64,000 bases of DNA from UBA964 sp031382085. GTDB lineage: Bacteria; Pseudomonadota; Gammaproteobacteria; Steroidobacterales; Steroidobacteraceae. Every line of letters begins with the position of its first letter. Positions within the stretch are counted from its first letter, which is position 1. The position numbers and the translations under genes were made by a program. This document shows positions 31,739-42,095 of this stretch, piece after piece. The stretch covers positions 1-64,000 of the forward strand of contig JANMYM010000018.1 of the NCBI GenBank assembly GCA_031382085.1. Direction: 5' to 3'. The notes below the pieces were generated by a model. That model had not been told where the DNA came from. It was given only the letters and a program-made list of their open reading frames with translations, and did not search any database.

Positions 31739-32515
31739 TTAGGGTGGCGCTTCCACCGGCTCAGGCAGGCCGAACGCAGCCGGATAGCCGACCTGGTAGA
31801 AATACAGACCGGCTGCGGCTGCAGTGGTGGCCGCCAGCCGGCGGTCCCTGGCATGCAGCACGGTGAGGGTTTCGCTGACCTGGCGCTCGCCCTTGCCGAC
31901 GGCGATCAGCCAGCCTGCCAGGTTGCGCACCATGTGATGCAGAAAGGCATTGGCCCGGACCCGCATTGTCAGGGTGGCGCGGTCCTGGTGGATTTCAAAA
32001 ATATGCAAATTGCGCAGGCTGCTGCGGGACTGGCATTCCGTGGCGCGAAAGGCCGCAAAATCATGCTCACCGATGAACAATTGCGCCGCGGCCGCCATCG
32101 GTGTGATCGCCAGCGGCTCGCGAATCCAGGCAACCCGATCGCGCTGCAACGCGCTCGCGATCGGCCGATTGAGAATCCGGTAGTGATATTCGCGCCACAG
32201 AGCGCTGAAACGCGCATGAAAATGCTCCGGTACTTCGCGCGCCCACTGCACCCGGACATCGGCCGGCAGCTCGCTATTCGCGCCTAACACCCAGGATCGC
32301 TGCGTGCGCCGTGTTGGTGTGTCGAAATGCACCACCTGCCCGAGCGCGTGGACGCCGCTGTCGGTACGCCCGGCGCAAATTAGTTCCAACGGATGATCGG
32401 CAACTTTGCCGAGCGCATGGCAGACAACTGCGGCAACCGACGGCGTTGCGGACTGGACCTGCCAGCCGCGGTAGGCGCTGCCGTCGTACTCGAGCCCGAC
32501 GGCAACTCGTGGCAT
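31739..32515 (-). CDS. truA: tRNA pseudouridine(38-40) synthase
   Basis: TruA, 258 aa. The catalytic Asp lies in CAGRTDSGVHALGQVVHFDT (~50). The N-terminal VGLEYDGSAYRGWQVQ and the AFLHHMVRNLAG motif are family hallmarks. It makes pseudouridine in the anticodon arm of many tRNAs. It follows fimV by 42 nt in the same direction. Confidence 0.97.
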   Translation of the reverse strand: MPRVAVGLEYDGSAYRGWQVQSATPSVAAVVCHALGKVADHPLELICAGRTDSGVHALGQVVHFDTPTRRTQRSWVLGANSELPADVRVQWAREVPEHFHARFSALWREYHYRILNRPIASALQRDRVAWIREPLAITPMAAAAQLFIGEHDFAAFRATECQSRSSLRNLHIFEIHQDRATLTMRVRANAFLHHMVRNLAGWLIAVGKGERQVSETLTVLHARDRRLAATTAAAAGLYFYQVGYPAAFGLPEPVEAPP

Positions 32516-32557
32516 TGTCCGCTTACAACTGGGCCGGCGACCGGGCGAGCAGCGAGG

Positions 32558-35368
32558 TCAGCCGGGGATCGAATCGAGCAGGCGTTGAGCTTCCTGCTTC
32601 TGCGACATCGAACCTTCCTGCAGCACTTCCTGCAGAATGTTGCGCGCGCCTTCGGGATCACCCATATCAACGTAGGCGCGAGCCAGATCGAGCTTGGTGC
32701 CGACCTCGCTCATGGTCACAGGTTCCAGTGGCGGCAAGGTCAGATCATCCGCCACCATGGTGTCGCCAATCGCGGGGCCTTTGGTGATCGCGGTCTGGCT
32801 GTCGAGGTCGAAGCCGTGATCGACAGACGGACCGCGGGAGCCATTGCTCGACACGGCCGGCGTTTCAACCGTCTTTTCACCCACTTCAAAATCCAGGTTC
32901 ATCGCCGACGCGCCATCCAGTGCCGCCAGCGTGGCGGTCGCACCGGCTTCCTGGCGCTCCGCCGCGTCCGCCATCATCCGGCGGGACTCCAAATCCAGGC
33001 CCGCCACCAGGGTCGGAGCCCCAGCGGCCACTTCGCCGCCGTCATCCGGCAGGTCCAGGCCTTCAATTTCGCCGATATCCAGGCCCAGGTCATCGATCGC
33101 GACCTCGGCCGTGGTCGAAGACTCATCCTCCACCACGGGCGTGAAGCGTTTGGCGGCGTCGATCTTCTCGCGAATGGTCGGGCTGCCGGTTCGCAGCGCC
33201 GGTTGCTCGACCGTCGGCGCATCGCCGTCGTCCATCAGCGAGCGGTTAACGGTGTCCGACTCAGGCTGCTCGAATTCCGGCGCCATCTGCCGGGTCGTGT
33301 TGCCCGGGCTATCGCGCGCCGTTTGAATATCGAAATTGACTGTCGCTTGCTGGGTCAATTCGCTCTCGCCCAGCGTCTGCTCAGCCGCTTGGGGCGTAGC
33401 GCCCAGGTCGAGATCGACGACTTCGTCATCGGGCTCGCCAGCGACATCGAAATCGATGCGGTTGCCGTCGCCGCCCGCAAGATCGAGATCCACACCTGCG
33501 GCTGCGATTCCCGGTGAATCTGCGCTCTGGCTGAACATGGGCTCTTCCGGCGCGATCTGCCGGCCCATGATGACAATTTTTTCCCAATCGCCGGTACCGC
33601 GGGCTTCACCCGACTCATCAATCTGCTGGGCCAGTCGCACGAACTCGTTGCGATTACCCCAGACAAAAAACACCTCGACCAACTTGAGTTTGAGGTCAAG
33701 TCGTTGCGGTTCACGCACGGTTGCGCCGCGCACCAGGTCAGCCGCCTGGTCATACAGCCCGTAGGCCATGTGGAAATCCGCTTCGGCCAGCGGGTCGGAG
33801 GTGTCGAGATTGGCGCCCGTGTCACCACTTAGCGTCGCGCCGGGGTCCATATCCAGCGAGTCTGAGCCCGGCAGCGCGGCTGTCTGGCTGGCGCCATAGT
33901 CCGAGTCGCGCCCGGACGCCGACGGCTCGCGACCGGCGGACTCCTCGACCACCATGCGGCTCTCGGCGGGGGCGGGGGTCCTGCGACTCACAGGCTCCGC
34001 CGATCGTAGAGGCGCCATTTCCTGCAACATCTCAGGTTCTGCGAACTGATCGTCGAGGTCGCTGGCGGAACGCTGCTCGGCAAATTTACGATACCCGAAC
34101 AAGCCTGCTAACAGAGCCAACAAACCGACAAGCACGTACCAGTACTCGCTCACTAGCTCGGTAACGGAGTCGAGTATCGTAGGACCGGACGATCCTGCAG
34201 TCGAAGCGTCGCGGACGCGAGCGCGCACCGGAGCTTCCACAACTGGAGCTTCCGCAACCGGAGTTTCCGCAACCGGAATTGGTGCCTCAGCAGTCGGCGC
34301 AGCCTCGGCGGGAGCTGGTACGGGAACCACAGGCGCGGGAGCCGGCGTTGTCACCCGAGCGCCGGCCGCGGCTTGCGCGAGGGCAAGCTGCTTCTGCAGT
34401 GCCGCCAGTTCACCGTTTCGAAGCTCCAGCAGGCGTTTGGACTGTGCCAAATCGCCTTCCAATTGCGTTAACTGGTCGCGCAGACTCTTGACTTCCGCTG
34501 CGGTCGCACCACCACCAGTACCGCCACCGGCACCTGCCTCGCTCGGCGCGACCAGGCGCAAACGGCCTGCGACGCTGCCCGAGGTACTCGCCGACTGACC
34601 GCGCCAGCTTGCGAACTGGCGGCGCACTTCCGCAGCCGCTTCACCGCCCGGGATGGCTTGTACTTTTGCACTGTCGGGAATGCGCAGAACGGACCCGGCG
34701 CGCAGCACATTCATGCTGCCATCAAATGCTTCCGGGTTGTTTCGATAGATACCGAGCATCAGCTGGTCGGTGTTCCGGGAACCTGCCAGACGCTGCACAA
34801 TGCGGCTCAGGCTGTCGCCGCGGCGCACTGCATAGGATTCCTCGGAACTGGGACCGGGTGCTGCGGCCGGCTCGGGCGCCTGTTCTGCAGGGGTGGGCCT
34901 CACGATGCTGCCGGCGCTCGGGCTGGCGGTGACTGGCGCTGCCGCATCGGCAACGCGTGGCGTGTTAGGTGCGAACACCGGCGGATCCAGCAGCACGGTG
35001 TACTCGCGCACCAACCGGCCACGGCCCCAGTTCACCTCGACCAACAGGCTAACAAAAGGCTCGGTCATGGTTTCGGCGGAGGTGACTTTCAACACGTCCC
35101 GGCCGTTGGCGGACTTACCACGCCCCAGCGCGACCGAGCTGAGAAAGTTCGGGTAATCGAGGCCATAACGCGCAAAAGTCTCGCGAGACGCGAGGTTGGC
35201 CTTGAGCCCGGCCAGTTCTTCCGGCGTTGCATTGAGCAAGTCGATCTCGGCATCGAGAGGCTGATTGAGGGCGGACGACAAGCGAATGTCCCCCAAACCC
35301 AGGGCATGAGCCAGCGACGGCGCGACCAAAGCCACGCACACGGCCCAGAAAATACGTTTAGCGACCAT
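32558..35368 (-). CDS. fimV: FimV family type IV pilus assembly protein
   Basis: About 936 aa from the ATG at 35368, preceded by GGGGAG; the 29-residue upstream extension is not family-like. Signal peptide (MVAKRIFW...AHAL), then the conserved FimV N-terminal domain (LGDIRLSSALNQPLDAEIDLL), a LysM peptidoglycan-binding domain (~200-260, YAVRRGDSLSRIVQRLA), a predicted coiled coil (~310-350), a single membrane span (~425-447, YWYVLVGLLALLAGLFGY), a long acidic cytoplasmic region, and the C-terminal TPR-like FimV domain (GTKLDLARAYVDMGDPEGARNIL). FimV organises the type IV pilus machine and cAMP signalling at the cell pole. Placement between asd and truA is the gammaproteobacterial norm. A FimX-like protein is encoded at 43231. 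Confidence 0.94.
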   Translation of the reverse strand: MVAKRIFWAVCVALVAPSLAHALGLGDIRLSSALNQPLDAEIDLLNATPEELAGLKANLASRETFARYGLDYPNFLSSVALGRGKSANGRDVLKVTSAETMTEPFVSLLVEVNWGRGRLVREYTVLLDPPVFAPNTPRVADAAAPVTASPSAGSIVRPTPAEQAPEPAAAPGPSSEESYAVRRGDSLSRIVQRLAGSRNTDQLMLGIYRNNPEAFDGSMNVLRAGSVLRIPDSAKVQAIPGGEAAAEVRRQFASWRGQSASTSGSVAGRLRLVAPSEAGAGGGTGGGATAAEVKSLRDQLTQLEGDLAQSKRLLELRNGELAALQKQLALAQAAAGARVTTPAPAPVVPVPAPAEAAPTAEAPIPVAETPVAEAPVVEAPVRARVRDASTAGSSGPTILDSVTELVSEYWYVLVGLLALLAGLFGYRKFAEQRSASDLDDQFAEPEMLQEMAPLRSAEPVSRRTPAPAESRMVVEESAGREPSASGRDSDYGASQTAALPGSDSLDMDPGATLSGDTGANLDTSDPLAEADFHMAYGLYDQAADLVRGATVREPQRLDLKLKLVEVFFVWGNRNEFVRLAQQIDESGEARGTGDWEKIVIMGRQIAPEEPMFSQSADSPGIAAAGVDLDLAGGDGNRIDFDVAGEPDDEVVDLDLGATPQAAEQTLGESELTQQATVNFDIQTARDSPGNTTRQMAPEFEQPESDTVNRSLMDDGDAPTVEQPALRTGSPTIREKIDAAKRFTPVVEDESSTTAEVAIDDLGLDIGEIEGLDLPDDGGEVAAGAPTLVAGLDLESRRMMADAAERQEAGATATLAALDGASAMNLDFEVGEKTVETPAVSSNGSRGPSVDHGFDLDSQTAITKGPAIGDTMVADDLTLPPLEPVTMSEVGTKLDLARAYVDMGDPEGARNILQEVLQEGSMSQKQEAQRLLDSIPG

Positions 35369-35461
35369 CTCGACTCCCCGCGCAAGCATGCGGTTCTCGA
35401 AGCAAAACAGAGACTTGAGCGCCACACACGCGCTGTAGTCTACGTCGGGCTGCAATATAAC

Positions 35462-36502
<1,041 letters not shown>

Positions 36503-36529
36503 CTGTCTAGTCCTGATTTTTGCTGATTG

Positions 36530-36544
36530 CTAACAAAAAAACTA
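36530..36544 (-). repeat. 15-mer at the aroC stop codon, copy 1
   Basis: Minus strand TAGTTTTTTTGTTAG: the first three bases are the aroC stop codon, followed by seven T and the GTTAG word, upstream of asd. The identical 15-mer occurs at 63698-63712 in the same setting. Confidence 0.8.
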
Positions 36545-37633
36545 CCGGGTGATGACCGGTGTGCTCGAGCGCACGTCGGCATTCTGCGCGCGATGCCGCA
36601 GCCAGTGATCCACCAGCGTCAGCGCCAGCATGGCCTCGGCGATCGGCGTTGCACGCAGGCCCACGCAGGGGTCGTGGCGGCCCGTGGTTACGACCTGCGC
36701 CGGGCGGCCCTCAACATCGATGGTGTCGCCGGGAATCGCAATGCTCGAGGTCGGCTTCAGCGTGATTTCGACCAGGATCTCCTGGCCCGTGGAAATCCCG
36801 CCTAACACGCCGCCGGCGTTATTGCTTTTGAAACCCTGCGGCGTCATGAGGTCGCGGTGCTCGCTGCCGCGCTGGCTGGCGGCGCGCACGCCCGCGCCGA
36901 TCTCGACAGCCTTCACGGCATTGATGCCCATCAACGCGTGGGCGATGTCGGCATCCAGGCGGTCGAATACCGGTTCGCCCAGACCCGGCGGCACGCCGCT
37001 GGCCTTGACGACCAGCTTGGCGCCTAACGAATCGCCGTCCTCGCGCAACTGCCACAACAACGTCTCGAGCTCTGCGATACGCGACGGATCGGGACAGAAA
37101 AACGGATTCTCGTAAGCGAACTCGGGTTGCACGGGTTCGATGCGCAGCGCGCCGATCTGCGACAGGTAGCCGGATATCCGGATGCCGGCGCGGGTCGCGA
37201 GGTACTTGCGTGCGACCGCACCGGCGGCCACGCGCATGACGGTCTCACGGGCCGAGGAGCGTCCGCCGCCGCGGTAGTCGCGAAACCCGTATTTCTGCTG
37301 GTAGCTGTAGTCAGCGTGACCGGGCCGGAACAGGTCCTTGATTTTGTCGTAGTCACGCGAACGCGCATCGGTATTCTCGATCAGGATGCCGATCGGCGCA
37401 CCGGTGGTGCGGCCTTCGAAAACGCCAGACAGGATGCGCACTTCGTCGCCTTCACGGCGCTGGCTGACAAACTTGGAGGTACCGGTACGGCGGCGGTCGA
37501 CATCGGGCTGGATGTCGGCGGCGGACAGCACAAGGCCTGGCGGGCAGCCATCGACGATGCAACCCAGCGCCGGCCCATGACTCTCGCCAAAGGTCGTGAC
37601 CGTAAACAACTTGCCTAACGAATTGCCCGACAT
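36542..37633 (-). CDS. aroC: Chorismate synthase
   Basis: 363 aa from the ATG at 37633 (MSGNSLGKLFTVTTFGESHGPALG is the standard start). It converts EPSP to chorismate with reduced FMN. Family signatures: GESHGPALGCIVDGCPPG, GGGRSSARETVMRVAAGAVARK, and NNAGGVLGGISTGQ with SSIAIPG. Overlaps the end of prmB by 19 nt, so the two are probably translated from one message. The stop codon is followed by a seven-T run. Confidence 0.97.
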   Translation of the reverse strand: MSGNSLGKLFTVTTFGESHGPALGCIVDGCPPGLVLSAADIQPDVDRRRTGTSKFVSQRREGDEVRILSGVFEGRTTGAPIGILIENTDARSRDYDKIKDLFRPGHADYSYQQKYGFRDYRGGGRSSARETVMRVAAGAVARKYLATRAGIRISGYLSQIGALRIEPVQPEFAYENPFFCPDPSRIAELETLLWQLREDGDSLGAKLVVKASGVPPGLGEPVFDRLDADIAHALMGINAVKAVEIGAGVRAASQRGSEHRDLMTPQGFKSNNAGGVLGGISTGQEILVEITLKPTSSIAIPGDTIDVEGRPAQVVTTGRHDPCVGLRATPIAEAMLALTLVDHWLRHRAQNADVRSSTPVITR

Positions 37634-38502
37634 TGCTCCGCCGTCAGTAAAAACACGCCGCCACCGCCGCGCTCGAATTCCAGCCAGGTAAACGGCAGCT
37701 GCGGCCACGCACGCCTGACCGCGCGTTCGCTGTTGCCAACCTCGACTACCAAGACGCCACCGGGCCGCAAATGCCGGCCGGCCCCCGCCAGGATTCGCCT
37801 AACAACATCCAGGCCATCACGGCCCGACGCCAGCGCCAGGCGCGGCTCGTGCGCGTATTCCGCAGGCAAACGCGCCATTTCGCGCGCGCCGACATAGGGC
37901 GGGTTGGCGAGGATCATATCGTAGCGGCGGCCTGTCAGCGCGCGGTAGACGTCAGATTTGACCAGTCGCACGCGTTTTGCCAGACCGTGCAAGCGGCGGT
38001 TGTGGCGCGCCAGCGACAGGGCTTGCGCCGAAATATCGACCGCATCGACGCGGCTGCCCGGAAAATAGTGGGCCACCGCCAGGGCGATGCAGCCGCAGCC
38101 GGTCCCGATGTCGAGCACCCGCCGGACCTGGTTCATGTCGACGAAAGGCTCGAACCCCTGGCTGATCAATTCCGCAAACGGCGAACGCGGAATGAGTACG
38201 CGCTCATCCACCTGCATACGAAGTCCGGCGAAGAAGCTCTCGCCTGTTAGGTAGACCGCCGGTATGCGTTCCCGGACGCGCCGCTTTACCAGCGACTGCA
38301 GGTAGCGACGTGCAGCGATTGTGGGTCGTCGGCGGTAGACCGCCCTGCCGCCGTCCCAAGGCAGATCGAGGGCGTGAAACACCAGCGCCGCGGCCTCGTC
38401 ATCGGCATTGTCGGTGCCGTGCCCGAAATGCAGCCTGGCACGACGCAGTTGCCGCGCCGTCGCGACGATCAGACTGCGGGCGGTGTGGGATAATTTCGGC
38501 AT
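37615..38502 (-). CDS. prmB: 50S ribosomal protein L3 glutamine methyltransferase
   Basis: HemK-type SAM-dependent N5-glutamine methyltransferase, 295 aa from the ATG at 38502. Catalytic NPPY motif in ILANPPYVGAREM; SAM-binding motif LDIGTGCGCIALAVAHYFP; N-terminal FGHGTDNADDEAAALVFHAL is typical of PrmB rather than PrmC. Location upstream of aroC is conserved in gammaproteobacteria. The start codon overlaps head-to-head with that of the SCO gene in the palindrome GCATGC, so a somewhat later start for one of the two genes is possible. Confidence 0.93.
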   Translation of the reverse strand: MPKLSHTARSLIVATARQLRRARLHFGHGTDNADDEAAALVFHALDLPWDGGRAVYRRRPTIAARRYLQSLVKRRVRERIPAVYLTGESFFAGLRMQVDERVLIPRSPFAELISQGFEPFVDMNQVRRVLDIGTGCGCIALAVAHYFPGSRVDAVDISAQALSLARHNRRLHGLAKRVRLVKSDVYRALTGRRYDMILANPPYVGAREMARLPAEYAHEPRLALASGRDGLDVVRRILAGAGRHLRPGGVLVVEVGNSERAVRRAWPQLPFTWLEFERGGGGVFLLTAEQCRAIR

Positions 38503-39112
38503 GCAAAGCGCTACCAAGGTCGGGCTGGCGATCGTTATCGCGATTATCGCAGCAACGGCCGGCGTGCAGGTCGCCCGGCTGACAGCGCCCGGGTCACCGG
38601 TGCTGCAAAGTGGCACCTGGTTACCGGTGGCGCGAGCCACCCTACCGTTTTCCCTGACCGATCAGCAGGGCCACCCCGCCAGTCAGCAGCTGTTTCAGGG
38701 CCAGGCCACTCTGCTGTTCTTTGGCTTCAGCAACTGCCCCGACGTGTGCCCGACGACGCTGGCGCTGCTTGCCAGCGTGCGCAAGTCGACGGCGCTCAAG
38801 CCCCTGCAGGTGGTCATGGTCAGCATCGACCCGGACCGTGACACACCCCAGCAACTGCAGCGCTACCTGAACAGTTTCGATCCGGCCTTCATCGGCCTGA
38901 CCGGTGCGCCTGCAGACATCGATTTGCTAACAAAGGCGTTTTCGGCGGCCGCACTGCGCCAACCGCTGCCGGGCGGCGACTACAGCATGGATCATTCCGC
39001 GACTGTCTACCTGCTTGACCGGCAGGGTCAACTGGTTGCGGTATTCACGCCGCCGCTGTCGCTGGAAAAAATGCGCCAGGACCTGGACGCGCTGCAGGAT
39101 CGCCTGAGCTAA
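38501..39112 (+). CDS. SCO1/SenC family copper chaperone
   Basis: 203 aa. One N-terminal membrane anchor (~7-26), then a thioredoxin-like domain. Copper ligands: CxxxC in FSNCPDVCPTT (Cys ~79 and ~83) and His ~165 in MDHSATVYLL. These proteins deliver copper to the CuA site of cytochrome c oxidase, or act in periplasmic redox control. The stop TAA lies inside CTAAC. psd follows 7 nt downstream in the same direction. Confidence 0.93.
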   Translation: MQSATKVGLAIVIAIIAATAGVQVARLTAPGSPVLQSGTWLPVARATLPFSLTDQQGHPASQQLFQGQATLLFFGFSNCPDVCPTTLALLASVRKSTALKPLQVVMVSIDPDRDTPQQLQRYLNSFDPAFIGLTGAPADIDLLTKAFSAAALRQPLPGGDYSMDHSATVYLLDRQGQLVAVFTPPLSLEKMRQDLDALQDRLS

Positions 39113-39119
39113 CAAACAG

Positions 39120-39968
39120 ATGTTTACCGTGCTGCAATATCTCCTGCCACAGCACAGCCTGTCCCGGCTGGTTGGCGCGGCCTGCCGTGTGCGCGTGCGC
39201 TGGTTCAAGAACCTGGCGATCCGCTGGTTCGTGCGCGGTTACCAGCCGCAGATGGGCGACGCGCTGCAACCGGATGCGCAGAGTTTCGCCAGCTTCAACG
39301 AGTTTTTTACGCGTGCCCTGCGCCCGGACGCGCGCCCACTGGCCGACAGCAGCCGCAAGATACTGTGCCCCGTGGATGGCACCGTCAGCGAACTCGGAAC
39401 CATCGAGCAGGATCGCCTGCTGCAGGCCAAGGGACATCACTACACGGTTGGCGATTTGTTAGCAGGCAACACGCAGTGGGCAGCGCGGTTCACCGGCGGC
39501 GAATTCGCGACGATTTACCTTGCGCCCTACAACTACCACCGGATCCACATGCCCGCGGACGGCGAACTGCTGGAGACCTGGTATGTGCCGGGCCGCCTTT
39601 TCAGTGTCAATCGCGGCACCGCGGACAGTGTGCCGCGGCTGTTTGCCCGCAATGAGCGGGTTGTCTGCCTGTTCGAGCAACAGCAGACGCCTTTTGCAGT
39701 AATTTTGGTCGGCGCGCTGAATGTCGGCAGCATGGACACGGTGTGGCACGGCAACGTTGCGCCGCGCCGGTCGCGCCGGGTGCGACGGCTTGCAGATACC
39801 GGCCTGTTGGCACCGCTGACCGCCAAGGCAGGCAATGAATTGGGTCGATTCAACATGGGCTCGACCGTGATCCTGCTACTGCCGCGCGGCACCTGCCGCT
39901 GGCGCACCGATCTTGCGCCCGGCAGCACGGTTCGCATGGGCGAAGCGTTAGCCGACCGGCTGAGCTGA
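39120..39968 (+). CDS. psd: Phosphatidylserine decarboxylase proenzyme
   Basis: 282 aa, type I PSD at the inner membrane, making phosphatidylethanolamine. Self-cleavage site in FNMGSTVILL (~250): the Ser becomes the pyruvoyl group of the alpha chain. Other family motifs: FNEFFTRALRPDARP, CPVDGTVSELG, and YLAPYNYHRIHMPADG with the catalytic His. Spacing to the SCO gene and epmA suggests an operon. psd and epmA are close neighbours in E. coli as well. Confidence 0.96.
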   Translation: MFTVLQYLLPQHSLSRLVGAACRVRVRWFKNLAIRWFVRGYQPQMGDALQPDAQSFASFNEFFTRALRPDARPLADSSRKILCPVDGTVSELGTIEQDRLLQAKGHHYTVGDLLAGNTQWAARFTGGEFATIYLAPYNYHRIHMPADGELLETWYVPGRLFSVNRGTADSVPRLFARNERVVCLFEQQQTPFAVILVGALNVGSMDTVWHGNVAPRRSRRVRRLADTGLLAPLTAKAGNELGRFNMGSTVILLLPRGTCRWRTDLAPGSTVRMGEALADRLS

Positions 39969-39988
39969 CGCATGCGAGCTGCCCGCGA

Positions 39989-40966
39989 GTGCTGTCTGTG
40001 AGCATCGATTGGCAGCCGAATGCCAGTCTCGCTGCATTGCGCCGGAGGGCTTTGCTGCTGGCCCGGACACGCGAATTCATGGCGGCACGCGACATCCTGG
40101 AAGTCGAGACACCCGCGCTGGTGCGGCGCGCGGTCACCGACAGCCAGTTATTTTCGGCCGAAGTCGAACTGCCCGGTGTCAGCACGCGCTTGTTTCTGCA
40201 CACCTCGCCCGAGTATGCGATGAAGCGGCTGCTGGCCGCTGGCAGCGGCGACATTTACCAGTTGTGCAAGGTATTCCGCGGCGCCGAGCGCGGTGCGCAG
40301 CACAATGCCGAGTTCACGATGCTGGAGTGGTACCGGGTCGGCATGTCGATGCAGGGCCTGATGGGCGAAGTGGATGCGCTGCTGCAACAGCTGCTCGCGC
40401 CGCGCAAGCTGACCCCGGCCGCGCGCTTGCGCTATGACGTGGCGCTGCGCCGGTTTGCGCACGTCGATGTCGGCAACGATACACAGGACTTGTTAGTCGA
40501 GCGTTGCATCTCTGCGGGCCTGGCAGCCGAGAGCGCGCGCCGCGCCAGCCGCGACGAGCTGCTGGATTTCCTGATGGCGGTGGTTGTAGGTCCGCAGCTC
40601 GGCACCGAGGGACCCGAGTTCCTGACGCACTATCCGGCCAGCCAGGCCGCACTCGCGCGGCTGGACGCCGAGGATCCGCGCTACGCGCTGCGCTTTGAGC
40701 TTTATTGGCAAGGAGTAGAACTTGCGAATGGTTTTGAAGAGCTGGTGGAACCCGCCGAACAGGCACGGCGTTTCGAAGTGGACCGCGCGGCGCGCGCGCG
40801 ACTGGGACTTCGCGTGCATTCGCCCGATGAGCGTTTCCTGGCGGCACTGGCGCATGGATTGCCACCTTGCTCCGGCGTGGCGCTGGGCTTTGACCGTCTC
40901 ATCATGTTAGCTTTGGGCGCCAAAGAGCTCGCCACTGTTATCAGCTTTACGTTGGATAGGGCCTGA
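39989..40966 (+). CDS. epmA: Elongation factor P--(R)-beta-lysine ligase
   Basis: EpmA (GenX/PoxA), 325 aa, a LysRS paralogue without the anticodon domain that attaches (R)-beta-lysine to Lys34 of EF-P. Class II motifs: FMAARDILEVETPAL (motif 1), FRGAERGAQHNAEFTMLEWYR (motif 2), and GVALGFDRLIMLALG (motif 3). The initiator may be the GTG at 39989 or a GTG three codons later at 39998 (VSIDWQPN), which resembles the usual N-terminus better. With efp and epmB nearby it supports a beta-lysylated EF-P. Confidence 0.95.
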   Translation: MLSVSIDWQPNASLAALRRRALLLARTREFMAARDILEVETPALVRRAVTDSQLFSAEVELPGVSTRLFLHTSPEYAMKRLLAAGSGDIYQLCKVFRGAERGAQHNAEFTMLEWYRVGMSMQGLMGEVDALLQQLLAPRKLTPAARLRYDVALRRFAHVDVGNDTQDLLVERCISAGLAAESARRASRDELLDFLMAVVVGPQLGTEGPEFLTHYPASQAALARLDAEDPRYALRFELYWQGVELANGFEELVEPAEQARRFEVDRAARARLGLRVHSPDERFLAALAHGLPPCSGVALGFDRLIMLALGAKELATVISFTLDRA

Positions 40967-40968
40967 GC

Positions 40969-41472
40969 ATGCAATCGATTGCAGCCACCATTGACTACCC
41001 GTTCGCCACGGACCCAGCAACAGCGTATCGCTTGTTAGCACGGGACCTGGCGGCGTTGCTGCAGGGCGAGCCCGACCCGATCGCCAATGCCGCCAATTGC
41101 AGTGCGCTGCTGTACCGGTCGCTGCCGCAGCTGAACTGGCTGGGTTTCTATTTCCTGCGCGGCGACACGCTGGTGCTGGGTCCGTTCCAGGGAAAACCCG
41201 CCTGCGTGCGTATTGCCATGGGCCAGGGCGTGTGCGGCGCCGCGGCGGACACGCGCACCACCCAGCGTATCGACAACGTGCACGAGTTCCCCGGGCATAT
41301 TACCTGTGACAGCGCCTCCAACTCGGAACTGGTTGTGCCGCTGATCGCCGCCGACGGGAGATTGATAGGCGTGCTGGATGTTGACAGTCCACTGCACGGC
41401 CGCTTCAAGGCCGAGGATCAGCGTGGGATTGAAGCACTGGCCGCCATCTGGCTGGCCACCAGCGACTGCTAG
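40969..41472 (+). CDS. msrC: Free methionine-(R)-sulfoxide reductase (GAF domain)
   Basis: 167-aa single GAF-domain protein. Three cysteines stand at ~79, ~89 and ~113, with the spacing of the catalytic/resolving set of E. coli fRMsr (84, 94, 118): KPACVRIAMGQGVC and HITCDSASNSE. It reduces free methionine-R-sulfoxide with thioredoxin. Begins 2 nt after epmA. Its TAG stop interlocks with that of efp on the other strand in CTAG. Confidence 0.93.
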   Translation: MQSIAATIDYPFATDPATAYRLLARDLAALLQGEPDPIANAANCSALLYRSLPQLNWLGFYFLRGDTLVLGPFQGKPACVRIAMGQGVCGAAADTRTTQRIDNVHEFPGHITCDSASNSELVVPLIAADGRLIGVLDVDSPLHGRFKAEDQRGIEALAAIWLATSDC

Positions 41473-42038
41473 CCCTTGGCGCGTGAAATGTATTCGCCGG
41501 TGCGGGTATCGATGCGAATCACTTCGCCCTGATTGATGAACAGCGGCACGCGCACCACCGCGCCGGTCTCGACTTTGGCCGGCTTGGTGCCGCCGGTTGC
41601 CGTGTCGCCACGCAGACCCGGATCGGTTTCAACAATTGTTAGCTCGATGTGCGACGGCGGAACCACCTGCAAGGGCTCGCCATTCCACAGCGTAACGACG
41701 CAACTGATGCCGTCCTTGAGCCATTGCGCGGAATCGCCGACCGCCGTGGCGCCCGCGGTGTGCTGCTCGAACGACTCCGGCACCATGAAGTAATAAAAAT
41801 CGCCGTCCTTGTAGAGGTACTGCATGTCCATGTCGACGACATCGGCGGCCTCGACCGAATCGCCGGACTTCCAGGTTTTCTCGACCGTGCGGCCGGTGCG
41901 CAGATTGCGCACGCGGACCCGGTTGAAAGCCTGGCCCTTGCCCGGTTTGACCATCTCGTTTTCGACGATGGAATACGGGTCGCCGTCGATCAGGATCTTG
42001 AGACCGCTCTTGAATTCGTTGGTGTTATAGCTCGACAT
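41469..42038 (-). CDS. efp: Elongation factor P
   Basis: 189 aa from the ATG at 42038; the upstream frame to 42293 is not family-like. EF-P relieves ribosome stalling at polyproline. Lys34 in VKPGKGQAFNRV is the modification site, and the tip loop PGKGQ matches the beta-lysylated class. Divergent from epmB with 57 bp between starts, so modification enzyme and substrate share a control region. Confidence 0.97.
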   Translation of the reverse strand: MSSYNTNEFKSGLKILIDGDPYSIVENEMVKPGKGQAFNRVRVRNLRTGRTVEKTWKSGDSVEAADVVDMDMQYLYKDGDFYYFMVPESFEQHTAGATAVGDSAQWLKDGISCVVTLWNGEPLQVVPPSHIELTIVETDPGLRGDTATGGTKPAKVETGAVVRVPLFINQGEVIRIDTRTGEYISRAKG

Positions 42039-42095
42039 GACGTTTCCTAAATCAGCACAATACGCGACCCCGATCCCGGGCCACAAAGGCCGCGC

